Source: Flaviaestuariibacter flavus (GTDB lineage: Bacteria; Bacteroidota; Bacteroidia; Chitinophagales; Chitinophagaceae). From it: a DNA stretch of 64,000 nt. Position numbers and translations under genes: made by a program. The stretch spans positions 290,379-354,378 of the forward strand of contig NZ_SJZI01000002.1 in NCBI RefSeq assembly GCF_004337505.1, in the 5' to 3' direction. Under the pieces are notes generated by a model, which had not been told where the DNA came from, searched no databases, and saw only the letters and a list, made by a program, of their open reading frames with translations. Below, piece after piece: positions 16,745 through 24,166 of the stretch (position 1 is the stretch's first letter; each line of letters opens with the position of its first letter).

Positions 16745-17551
16745 TTATAATTTGTTAACGAAGCCTAAGGAAATCCACCCATTTTTTTCCGTATAACGGT
16801 GAGGCTCATATCCTTTTTCACTGTACGCCTCTTCAATAACCGGCCGGTCTTCCACAAGCAGTCCGCTCAGCAGTAAATAACCGCCCGGCACATTGATCCG
16901 CGCCAGCTGATCAACGTGTTGCAGCAGCACGTTGCGGTTGATATTGGCAATGATCACATCGTACTGCCCCGCCTCCGGCAGCACGGAGCTCAGCTTTACT
17001 TCAACACGGGTACATCCGTTCCGTTCGCAGTTCTCTTCGGCGTTTTCGATGCTCCAGGGGTCGTTATCGATCGCAAGCACGGACGCAGCGCCGAGCTTTT
17101 CCGCCAGTATGGCCAGCACACCGGTGCCGGTGCCGAAGTCAAACACCGTCTTGTCTTTGAAGTCGACGGTCTCCATCGCCTGCATCACCTGCCAGGTGGT
17201 GGCGTGGTGGCCGGTACCGAAACTCATTTTCGGTGTGATCACTAGCTCGTGCTTCACGCTTTTAATCGGCTCGTGAAAATGCGCCCGCACCGCCACGAAG
17301 TCGTTGACGATCACCGGCGGGAAGTTTTTCTCCCACTCGGCATTCCAGTTGCGCGCTCCGATCACCTCGGTGCTGTACGAAAAGCCGCGAAGGATCTCCG
17401 TGACATCTTCATGCGAAACGGAGCCCTCTTCAATATAGGCGAGTATGCGGTCGTCCTGCTGCTCGAAGCCGGTAGCTATCTCGGATAGCAGCCCGATGGC
17501 AACTTCCTGCTGGGCGGGTTCGGCGGGTATGTTAATCAGAATATGGTTCAT
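16745..17551 (-). CDS. prmA: Ribosomal protein L11 methyltransferase
   Basis: A 268-residue SAM-dependent methyltransferase that trimethylates ribosomal protein L11. The N-terminal substrate-recognition domain is followed by the class I MTase core: VFDFGTGTGVLAILAEKLGA as motif I, AIDNDPWSIENAEEN as the acidic loop, and DVIIANINRNVLL, the N-I-N equivalent of motif IV. The motif I Gly-rich loop reads FGTGTG instead of the common MGCGTG. No terminator is obvious before plsY, which may share some transcription. Confidence 0.95.
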   Translation of the reverse strand: MNHILINIPAEPAQQEVAIGLLSEIATGFEQQDDRILAYIEEGSVSHEDVTEILRGFSYSTEVIGARNWNAEWEKNFPPVIVNDFVAVRAHFHEPIKSVKHELVITPKMSFGTGHHATTWQVMQAMETVDFKDKTVFDFGTGTGVLAILAEKLGAASVLAIDNDPWSIENAEENCERNGCTRVEVKLSSVLPEAGQYDVIIANINRNVLLQHVDQLARINVPGGYLLLSGLLVEDRPVIEEAYSEKGYEPHRYTEKNGWISLGFVNKL

Positions 17552-17597
17552 ATTGTATTCAGTAAATCCGAAATCAGAGATCGGAGATCCAAAAATT

Positions 17598-17625
17598 GAA
17601 AAGGCTGTCGCGAGACAGCCTTTTC
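17598..17625 (-). terminator. Intrinsic terminator of pnp
   Basis: Perfect 12-bp arms GAAAAGGCTGTC and GACAGCCTTTTC around GCGA. The T side is only four long, but it directly follows the pnp stop. Confidence 0.8.
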
Positions 17626-17641
17626 ATCATTTTATCATCAA

Positions 17642-20080
17642 TCAGAGCAGGTCATCGGGACCAAGCTCGGGATGGCTTTGCTGGGGCTGCTCCGGCTGCT
17701 GTTGCTGCTGGGAGGCGTTGCCTTCGCTTTCGCGCTGCGGTTGGTTGTCGCCGTCACCGCTGCGGGCCTCGCGACGCTCTTCGCGGCGGTCGTTGCGCTC
17801 GCTGCGGCGGTCTCCGCCACGGTCATCACGACGGTCGCCACGTCGATCATCGCGGCGGTCCCCGCGGTCGCGGCGATCACCTCCACGGTCATCACGACGA
17901 TCACCGCGTTCCGGGCGCTCGCGACGCTCCTGCTCCACGTGACCTTCGGGCTTCGGAAGCAGGGCCTTGCGGCTCAGCTTGAATTTACCGGTCTTCTGGT
18001 CTACGCCGATCAGCTTGATCTTCACCATATCGCCTTCGTTGAGCACGCCGTCGAGCGTTTCAAGACGCTTCCAGCTCACTTCGGAGATGTGCATGAGGCC
18101 CTGCTTGCCGGGCATGAATTCAACAAAGGCGCCATACGGCATGATGGACATCACTTTGCCTTCGTATTCGCCGCCCTCTTCGGGTACTTCCACGATACCT
18201 TTCACCCAGGCCAGTGCCTTGTCTACGCCTTCTTTCACGGCGCCGAAGATGGCTACCTCGCCCTGGTCGTTCTTTTCTTCGATGTTGATTGTCGTACCGG
18301 TTTCGCGCTGGATCTGCTGGATGATCTTGCCGCCGGGCCCGATCACCGCGCCGATGAACTCGCGGTCGATGAAGATCTTCACGGTGCGCGGTGCATGCGG
18401 CTTCACGTCTTCGCGTGCGGCCGGCAGGCAGCGTTCCATGGCTTCGAGGATGTGCATCCGTCCCTGGCGGGCCTGCTCGAGGGCAGCGCGCATCACGTCC
18501 ATCGAAAGACCGTCCACCTTGATGTCCATCTGCACACCGCAGATACCATCGCGGGTACCGGTTACTTTGAAGTCCATGTCGCCGAGGTGGTCTTCATCAC
18601 CCAGGATATCGGTCAGGATTGCGTATTTATCGCCTTTCGTGATGAGACCCATGGCCACACCCGAAACGTGCTTGCGGAAGGGAACACCGGCATCCATCAG
18701 GGCGAGACAGCCGGCGCAAACCGTTGCCATCGATGAGGAGCCGTTGGATTCGAGGATGTCGCTCACCACGCGCACGGTGTAGCTGTACTCGCCACCGGGC
18801 ATCATCTGCTTCAGCGAGCGGAGGGCCAGGTTGCCGTGGCCTACCTCGCGGCGGCCGGGGCCGCGGAGGAACTTCACCTCACCTGTAGAGAACGGGGGGA
18901 AGTTGTAGTGGAGGATGAACTTGGAGTAGTCCGACTTGGCGGCGCTTTCGATGAGCAGCTCGTCGAGGGGCGTGCCGAGGGTTACGGTGGTCAGCGACTG
19001 GGTTTCACCGCGGGTGAACAGCGCCGAGCCGTGGGGACCGGGGAGCACGTCTACTTCCATATCGAGCGGGCGTACCTGGTCGAGCGAGCGGCCGTCGAGG
19101 CGTACCCGGTCGTTCAGGATCATATCGCGTACGGTATGGTATTGCAGGTCGCTGAGGTAATCGCCGATCAGCTTCTTGGTCAGCTCGGGCAGCTCGCCGC
19201 CTTCGGGCAGGAGTGTCTCGGCCTTGATGGCGGCGGTTACTTCTTCTTTTACTTTTTTGTAGGATTCCTTGCGCTGGGCCTTGGGCTCGTTGGCGCGGGC
19301 GATCTCGGCCATGCGCTTTTCGCCGAGGGCGTTCACGCGGGCACGCAGCTCTTCGTCGTGCTGGGGTTTGGGGTAGTCGCGCTTGGGGCCGACACCAACC
19401 ATGTCGCGGAGTTCTTCCTGGGCCTTGATCTGGACCTTGATGGCTTCGTGGGCGAGCTCGATCACCTTCACGAGGTCTTCTTCGCTGCACTCCTTGGCTT
19501 CACCTTCCACCATCATGATGTTCTTCTCGGTGGCGGCGATAATGAAGTCCATATCGGACTGCTCCATCTGCGAGCGCGTGGGGTTGATGATGTATTCGCC
19601 ATTGATGCGGCTCACGCGTACTTCGGAGATGATCTCCTGGATGGGCACGGTGGAAACGGCAAGGGCGGCGGAGGCGGCGAGGCAGGCCATCGCGTCGGGC
19701 ATAACTTCCGGGTCGGAAGAAACGAGCGTGATGATTACCTGTACTTCGCAGAAATAGTCTTCGGGGAAGAGGGGGCGCAGGGCGCGGTCAACGAGGCGGG
19801 AAGTAAGCACCTCGTAATCGTTGAGGCGGCCTTCGCGCTTGAAGAACGAGCCGGGGATGCGGCCGGCGGAGGCGAACTTCTCCATATAGTCTACGGAGAG
19901 GGGGAAGAAGGACTGGCCGGGCTTGGGCTCCTCGGTGGCCACCACGGTGGCGAGGAGTACGCTGTTGCCGCAGCGGACGGTAACGGAGCCGTCGGCCTGG
20001 CGGGCGAGGCGTCCCGTCTCGATGGTCACCTCGCGGCCACCACCGATATCAAATGTGCGGGAAAATTTTTGGGTCAACAT
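17642..20080 (-). CDS. pnp: Polyribonucleotide nucleotidyltransferase (PNPase)
   Basis: An 812-residue 3'-5' phosphorolytic exoribonuclease. Two RNase PH-like halves are present, with the active-site loops RPLFP and FLRGPGRREVGHGNLA in their usual places, linked by the helical domain. A KH domain with IGPGGKIIQQIQ and an S1 domain with GKVMSIMPYGAFVEFMPG follow. Unusually, residues 709-812 form a low-complexity tail: RDDRGGDRRD-like repeats to about residue 775, then a Gln/Pro-rich end. Start set at MLTQKFSRTFD; the 28 residues upstream are in the rpsO-pnp intergenic hairpin region. Part of an rpsO-pnp pair. Confidence 0.97.
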   Translation of the reverse strand: MLTQKFSRTFDIGGGREVTIETGRLARQADGSVTVRCGNSVLLATVVATEEPKPGQSFFPLSVDYMEKFASAGRIPGSFFKREGRLNDYEVLTSRLVDRALRPLFPEDYFCEVQVIITLVSSDPEVMPDAMACLAASAALAVSTVPIQEIISEVRVSRINGEYIINPTRSQMEQSDMDFIIAATEKNIMMVEGEAKECSEEDLVKVIELAHEAIKVQIKAQEELRDMVGVGPKRDYPKPQHDEELRARVNALGEKRMAEIARANEPKAQRKESYKKVKEEVTAAIKAETLLPEGGELPELTKKLIGDYLSDLQYHTVRDMILNDRVRLDGRSLDQVRPLDMEVDVLPGPHGSALFTRGETQSLTTVTLGTPLDELLIESAAKSDYSKFILHYNFPPFSTGEVKFLRGPGRREVGHGNLALRSLKQMMPGGEYSYTVRVVSDILESNGSSSMATVCAGCLALMDAGVPFRKHVSGVAMGLITKGDKYAILTDILGDEDHLGDMDFKVTGTRDGICGVQMDIKVDGLSMDVMRAALEQARQGRMHILEAMERCLPAAREDVKPHAPRTVKIFIDREFIGAVIGPGGKIIQQIQRETGTTINIEEKNDQGEVAIFGAVKEGVDKALAWVKGIVEVPEEGGEYEGKVMSIMPYGAFVEFMPGKQGLMHISEVSWKRLETLDGVLNEGDMVKIKLIGVDQKTGKFKLSRKALLPKPEGHVEQERRERPERGDRRDDRGGDRRDRGDRRDDRRGDRRDDRGGDRRSERNDRREERREARSGDGDNQPQRESEGNASQQQQQPEQPQQSHPELGPDDLL
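17710..17925 (-). repeat. Arg/Asp/Gly codon repeat in the pnp 3' end
   Basis: Repeats of a short unit encoding GDRRDDRGGDRRD variants, giving a purine-rich plus strand complement and irregular spacing of 12-30 nt. The repeat lies in coding sequence; it explains the arginine-rich tail of PNPase rather than being a separate element. Confidence 0.7.
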
Positions 20081-20180
20081 AAAGCTGAAGAATTTAATGT
20101 TTGGAGTGTTTCTCAGAGGTAGGCGGGCTCCAAACGGAGTTGAAAGTGGCGCGCACGCGGGCACGAAGGCAGGGGGCCTT

Positions 20181-20224
20181 AAAAGAAAAAAGCCCTCCCG
20201 GACACGGGAGGGTCGGGAGGGGCT
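20181..20224 (-). terminator. rpsO-pnp intergenic hairpins with terminator features
   Basis: Arms CCCTCCCG (20193-20200) and CGGGAGGG (20205-20212) pair perfectly around GACA. A second downstream copy CGGGAGGGGCT (20214-20224) can instead pair with AGCCCTCCCG (20191-20200). The minus strand then runs into T-rich TTTTTTCTTTT. The alternative structures could end rpsO transcripts or process the rpsO-pnp mRNA. Confidence 0.75.
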
Positions 20225-20229
20225 TTAAC

Positions 20230-20499
20230 TTATTTACGGATACCCAGCTTCTCAATGAGAGAGCGGTAGCCTTCCAGGTTGTGCTTTTGCAGGTAGTTCA
20301 GCAGGCGACGGCGCTTACCTACGAGCTGCATGAGACCACGGTGGGTAGAGAAATCTTTTTTGTTCTGCTGCAGGTGGGCAGAGATCTGGGCCATACGCTC
20401 CGTGATGAGCGCGATCTGACCTTCAATAGAACCGGTGTTCTGTGCATTGCCGCCGTACTGGGAGATGATGGCGGCCTTCTTTTCTTTTGCTAACGGCAT
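20230..20499 (-). CDS. rpsO: Small ribosomal subunit protein uS15
   Basis: An 89-residue S15 protein, binding 16S rRNA helices in the central domain. Diagnostic features: TGSIEGQIALITERM, the strongly conserved HLQQNKKDFSTHRGL and LVGKRRRLLNYLQKHN. The start ATG at 20499 (MPLAKEKKAAI) matches family length; the upstream nine-residue extension is not conserved. It is the first gene of rpsO-pnp, with a promoter containing both -33 and -7 elements 59 nt upstream. Confidence 0.98.
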   Translation of the reverse strand: MPLAKEKKAAIISQYGGNAQNTGSIEGQIALITERMAQISAHLQQNKKDFSTHRGLMQLVGKRRRLLNYLQKHNLEGYRSLIEKLGIRK

Positions 20500-20557
20500 T
20501 TTTTGAAATTTTGGAGGTATCCCCATTGGATACCCAAACGTTTACTTATTTTGGCTG

Positions 20558-20589
20558 CAAAGGTAGGGGAATTGCGTAAACGAGACAAG
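20558..20589 (-). promoter_or_regulatory. Promoter of rpsO
   Basis: The minus strand reads CTTG, 20 nt, TACCTTTG. Both elements and the spacing fit the Bacteroidota housekeeping pattern; the -7 box is 59 nt before the ATG. Confidence 0.75.
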
Positions 20590-20697
20590 TTTCGCTTTAA
20601 AAGACCCTCAAAATCAGCCCCAAAGTCCGGAAATTGCCGGTCCTCCCCTATTCTTAACTCCGGGCCACAGTACCCTAAAACCCAGAACCTTTCGTTC

Positions 20698-21309
20698 ATG
20701 GAACCTTATTCCGATGATACCCGGGCCATCCTTGGCCTCAAACTCCCTACCGACCCGCGCTGGGTTGACCTGGCCGCCCTTTCGCTTGAAGCGATCCTTA
20801 CCGACCATGCCTGGTGCGAGCAAAAGGCCGCCATCACCTGCATCTCCCTGGTCCAGCGCTTCTGTGAGTACGAGGAACTGGTAACGGCCTTGTCACCCGT
20901 AGCCAGCGAGGAATGGGGCCATTTTCGCCTGGTGGTTGCCGAACTCAGACGACGGGGGCTCCGGCTGGGACGACAGCGAAAGGACGAATATGTGGGCCGC
21001 CTGCTTGAATTTGCCAAAAAAGCGGGACGCGTGGAGGAGCGCTACCTCGACCAGATGCTTTTCATGGCGATGGTGGAAGCGCGCAGCTGTGAGCGTTTCA
21101 AGCGGCTCAGCGAGGGGCTCGCCGACGAACAGCTACGAAAGTTTTACCGGCGTTTCATGGAAAGTGAAGCAGGCCACTATACGCTCTTCATAGGCCTTGC
21201 CGAAGCGCGCTTTCCGAAGGAACGCGTCCGCGATCGCTGGGCAGAGTGGCTCCAGTTCGAAGCCGGAGTGATCCGGAACCTGGAAGTACGGGGCGACCGG
21301 ATCCACTAA
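20698..21309 (+). CDS. miaE: MiaE-like tRNA hydroxylase
   Basis: A 203-residue ferritin-like di-iron protein. Iron ligands typical of the family are visible: the helix DHAWCEQKAA, the EEWGHF motif, an EARSCERF helix and ESEAGHY, giving paired E and ExxH motifs. MiaE hydroxylates the isopentenyl group of ms2i6A37 in tRNA. The start at 20698 (MEPYSDDTRA) is chosen because 65 extra codons upstream are in the rpsO promoter region. Its stop overlaps the stop of the convergent GSCFA gene. Whether miaA and miaB exist elsewhere is not visible. Confidence 0.9.
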   Translation: MEPYSDDTRAILGLKLPTDPRWVDLAALSLEAILTDHAWCEQKAAITCISLVQRFCEYEELVTALSPVASEEWGHFRLVVAELRRRGLRLGRQRKDEYVGRLLEFAKKAGRVEERYLDQMLFMAMVEARSCERFKRLSEGLADEQLRKFYRRFMESEAGHYTLFIGLAEARFPKERVRDRWAEWLQFEAGVIRNLEVRGDRIH

Positions 21310-22343
21310 GCTCCCTGTTCGGGTCCGGGATCCAGGTCTGTGTTTCCGAAATATTGAATCTCTTTTTGGAAATCCAGGGAGGGCCAGGTGGCCTGCAGCC
21401 GTGTTGCCTTTTCGAGATGGGCGGCGAGAAACTTCTGGTGGGCTTCCGTATCCGGGAAGGAAGGCTTGTGCTTCCGCGCGATATTCAGCCTGCGGATCTC
21501 TTCCAGCAGCTTACGGTCCTCCTCCGACACATATGTTTTCAGGAAATGCTCGAGCACAAAGCCGGTAGCCAGGTAATTCGGATGCACGAGGTCTTCCGCG
21601 TAAAAACGGTAATCGCGCAAAATGTCGACGACCAACTCATACGAAGGGAAATAATAAAGCTTATCGAATTTGCCCACCAGGTGATGCACCGCTTCCAGGA
21701 GGCGCGCCTTGCTCCTGTTGTTCTCCACTACCCCGTCGCGGATATGACGCACCGGTGAAATGGTGAAGATGATGCGCAGTGCCGGGTTGAAGCGAAAGAG
21801 CATGTGCAGCGTGTTGTCGAGGGCCGACACAGTTTCGTCGATCGTGAGCAGGTGCTTGCGAAACCAGCCCGCCGGCGCGCGGTGGCAGTTGGCCACGCCG
21901 CCGCCTGCAGCGAGGGGTTGCGCAGGCCTTGTGTCTTCGTCTGCCAGCCGGTAGCTGAACGAAGAGCCCAGGGTGATGATCAGCCAGCCGGCCGATTTCA
22001 GGAATTCATGGGCCTCCGCCTGTGCCGCATTGAGGCTTCCGATCACGGCATCCCGGTCGGTGCCGGAAAAGCGCCCATGGTGATTCCAGCTATGCCAGGC
22101 TTCGTTCAGGTAGAAAACGTCGGCTTCCGAATAAGGTTGCGGCTGCAGGTACGACTGCAGGCTCCGGCATACCGAAACGGGATCGAACAAAATACCCGAA
22201 GGGTTCTGGAGCACGCGGAATTTCAGTTCCTGCAGCGCTGTGCCGATGTGTTCGGTAAAACAGGATCCGATTGAAAGGATCGACGCGCCGGGATGCAGCC
22301 GGACGCCGGGATCGGGGATATTTACGGGCAGCATCAGTTCCAT
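21306..22343 (-). CDS. GSCFA domain protein
   Basis: A 345-residue protein with the eponymous motif SIGSCFTEHIG near residue 25. GSCFA proteins look like SGNH/GDSL-type hydrolases, but substrate is unknown. Later conserved pieces are LNEAWHSWNHHGRFSG, ITLGSSFSY and the late FTISPVRHIRDG and YFPSYELVVD, consistent with a catalytic His near the C-terminus. No signal peptide. The start ATG directly abuts the stop of the HMG-CoA lyase gene (TAG ATG), implying translational coupling. The last codon overlaps miaE's stop by four bases. Confidence 0.92.
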   Translation of the reverse strand: MELMLPVNIPDPGVRLHPGASILSIGSCFTEHIGTALQELKFRVLQNPSGILFDPVSVCRSLQSYLQPQPYSEADVFYLNEAWHSWNHHGRFSGTDRDAVIGSLNAAQAEAHEFLKSAGWLIITLGSSFSYRLADEDTRPAQPLAAGGGVANCHRAPAGWFRKHLLTIDETVSALDNTLHMLFRFNPALRIIFTISPVRHIRDGVVENNRSKARLLEAVHHLVGKFDKLYYFPSYELVVDILRDYRFYAEDLVHPNYLATGFVLEHFLKTYVSEEDRKLLEEIRRLNIARKHKPSFPDTEAHQKFLAAHLEKATRLQATWPSLDFQKEIQYFGNTDLDPGPEQGA

Positions 22344-23204
22344 CTACACGAAGATTTCGCCGGCCATCCGGAGGCTGTCCTGTAAGGCAGCCTTGTCGAG
22401 GCCGAGGCTGTGTCCTTTTTCTTCAAAATACGAGATAAGCCATTCGGTATTCATGTTGCCCACGAGTTCGTCGTTGGCCATCGGACAGCCGCCGATACCC
22501 TTCAGCGCACCATCGAAGCGGCGGCAGCCGGCATCATAGGCGGCGGTTACTTTCTCGCGCCAGCCTTCAGCGGTGGCATGCAGGTGCACACCGATCTCGG
22601 TGCCGGGCAGCGCATCCACCAGGTACTTTGTAATCCGCCCGATCTGCTCCGGCGTTGCTACGCCTACTGTGTCGGCCAGCGATATCACCGGCACGCCAAG
22701 GGCCACGATACGGGCCACCCAGTCGAACACGATTTCTTCGCTCCACGGATCACCATAAGGATTACCAAAACCCATCGAGATATAGACGACAAGCTCCTTG
22801 CCGTTGGCGACGCAGAGGTGCTGAATCTCGCGCACCCGCTCCATTCCCTCGGCAATGGTTGCATTTGTATTGCGCTGCTGAAAGGTTTCAGACACCGAAA
22901 ACGGAAAGCCGAGATAGCGCACCGGCGCCAGGGCGACGGCCGTTTCCGCGCCGCGTGTATTGGCGACGATGGCCAGCAGCTTCGAATTACTTGTCTCCAG
23001 GCGAAGTCCCTCAAGCACGGCGGCGGTATCGGCCATCTGGGGAATGGCTTTCGGCGAAACAAAGGATCCGAAATCGATCGTGTCGAAGCCCACCTGCAGG
23101 AGCCGGTTGATGTAGCGGATCTTTTCTTCCGTCGGGATGAAGGTCTTCCAGCCCTGCATGGCGTCGCGCGGGCACTCAACAAGCTTCAGCGGTCTTTGCG
23201 TCAT
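22344..23204 (-). CDS. Hydroxymethylglutaryl-CoA lyase
   Basis: A 286-residue DRE-TIM metallolyase that splits HMG-CoA to acetoacetate and acetyl-CoA, the last step of leucine degradation. Features: LVECPRDAMQGW for the usual VEVGPRDGLQ loop, the metal ligands in HLHATAEGW, and the family signature GIGGCPMANDELVGN with the catalytic Cys. The first loop carries CPRDAMQ instead of GPRDGLQ, a modest variant. It lies 6 nt after rlmB and abuts the GSCFA gene. Bacterial names mvaB or hmgL are used for this family; I leave the symbol empty. Confidence 0.93.
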   Translation of the reverse strand: MTQRPLKLVECPRDAMQGWKTFIPTEEKIRYINRLLQVGFDTIDFGSFVSPKAIPQMADTAAVLEGLRLETSNSKLLAIVANTRGAETAVALAPVRYLGFPFSVSETFQQRNTNATIAEGMERVREIQHLCVANGKELVVYISMGFGNPYGDPWSEEIVFDWVARIVALGVPVISLADTVGVATPEQIGRITKYLVDALPGTEIGVHLHATAEGWREKVTAAYDAGCRRFDGALKGIGGCPMANDELVGNMNTEWLISYFEEKGHSLGLDKAALQDSLRMAGEIFV

Positions 23205-23210
23205 GGTGGA

Positions 23211-23981
23211 TCAATTATTTTGTAGGCGCTGTTTCATGGCTTCGTAGAGGATCATACCGGTGGCAACCGAAACGTTGAGCGACTCAAAGCTGGTGGGCAT
23301 CGGGATCCTGAACTGCTCGTCGCAGATCTTACGCAGCGCCGGGTGAATGCCACGCTCCTCCCCGCCCATTACAATCGCCACGGGCTCCTTGAAATCGATG
23401 TCGAAAATCGTGGTTGCGGCTTCCATTTCGGATGCCAGAACGCGGATGCCGTTGAGCCGCAGTTCGTCCACTGCCTTCATGAGGCTGTTGACCCGGCAAA
23501 CGGTGATCTGCTCCAGTGCGCCGGCCGATGTGAGCATGGCGTCTTCATTGAGGGCGCCAACGCCTTTGTCGGGGATGATGAGGGCCTGAACACCCATACT
23601 CCATGCCGTGCGGGCGATGCCGCCGATATTGCGGATATCGGTCACGCCATCGAGGATAAGAAACAGCGGCGTCTCTCCTTTTTCCACCACCCAGGAAATC
23701 ACTTCCTGCAGGTCCTGGTAGAGCACCCGGGAAATGAGCGCCACACAGCCGCCGTGATCGCCCAGGTTGAAGCCATTGAGCTTTTCTACCGGAACATAAT
23801 TTACCGGCACACCGAACTTTTCGGAAGCCTTCCGCATTTCGCCCTGCAGCTGTGCCGGGGCGTTCTTTTGCAGGAAAATACGGTCAAGAGAGCGGCCTTC
23901 TTCCAATGCCTGGAGGATGGCCGTCCGGCCTGCCAGCAGCATATTCTTTTTCGGTCGTTGCGGGGAGCGGAAATTTTTCAC
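23211..23981 (-). CDS. rlmB: 23S rRNA 2'-O-methyltransferase (RlmB/TrmH family)
   Basis: A 256-residue SPOUT methyltransferase. The N-terminal L30e-like substrate-binding domain starts LLAGRTAILQALEEG, and the SPOUT motifs are LDGVTDIRNIGGIARTA, IVMGGEERGI and SLNVSVATGMILYEA, which form the trefoil knot and SAM site. RlmB methylates G2251 of 23S rRNA. The start is GTG at 23981; a TACCTTTG -7 box ends four bases before it, predicting a leaderless mRNA. The ATG at 23942 is an alternative. It heads an operon with HMG-CoA lyase and GSCFA, and a tandem octamer array lies directly upstream. Confidence 0.93.
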   Translation of the reverse strand: MKNFRSPQRPKKNMLLAGRTAILQALEEGRSLDRIFLQKNAPAQLQGEMRKASEKFGVPVNYVPVEKLNGFNLGDHGGCVALISRVLYQDLQEVISWVVEKGETPLFLILDGVTDIRNIGGIARTAWSMGVQALIIPDKGVGALNEDAMLTSAGALEQITVCRVNSLMKAVDELRLNGIRVLASEMEAATTIFDIDFKEPVAIVMGGEERGIHPALRKICDEQFRIPMPTSFESLNVSVATGMILYEAMKQRLQNN

Positions 23982-23985
23982 GCGT

Positions 23986-23993
23986 CAAAGGTA
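23986..23993 (-). promoter_or_regulatory. -7 box of the rlmB operon
   Basis: The minus strand reads TACCTTTG, perfect TAnnTTTG, four bases before the GTG start. The -33 region would fall within the tandem repeat array 24003-24083. Confidence 0.6.
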
Positions 23994-24002
23994 CGCGAAG
24001 AT

Positions 24003-24083
24003 TAATGCGGTAATGCGGTAATGCGGGGTAATGCGGGGTAATGCGGTAATGCGGTAATGCGGTAATGCGGTAATGCGGTAATG
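24003..24083. repeat. Tandem octamer/decamer array upstream of rlmB
   Basis: Nine head-to-tail units: seven of TAATGCGG (8 nt) and two of TAATGCGGGG (10 nt), plus a final partial TAATG. The two decamers are neighbours, at 24019 and 24029. Units are otherwise identical, so the array is recent or actively maintained. It occupies the region just upstream of the rlmB -7 box. Confidence 0.95.
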
Positions 24084-24100
24084 AACGTGGTAGCGTACAA

Positions 24101-24137
24101 GTTACCAATTAACCAAAAGACTAATTAACCACTTAAC
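24101..24137. repeat. Degenerate AT-rich heptamer-like repeat
   Basis: Repeated CTAATTAACC-like words (ACCAATTAACC, CTAATTAACC, CACTTAAC) with about 7-nt periodicity between the octamer array and the metK terminator. No gene seen. Confidence 0.5.
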
Positions 24138-24162
24138 AAAAAAGCCTCCTTGCGGAGGCTTT
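24138..24162 (-). terminator. Intrinsic terminator of metK
   Basis: Perfect 9-bp arms AAAGCCTCC and GGAGGCTTT around TTGC, with a T-rich run on the minus strand, 4 nt after the stop. Confidence 0.9.
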
Positions 24163-24166
24163 CGTA

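Noticed and set aside
18836-20122. A 428-residue plus-strand frame opposite pnp
   Set aside because: It is antisense to a clear pnp gene and has no recognisable domain; long shadow frames are expected at this GC content.
24003-24083. CRISPR array
   Set aside because: The units are 8-10 nt with no spacers; it is a simple tandem repeat. Peptide frames such as PHYRIT over it are repeat artefacts.
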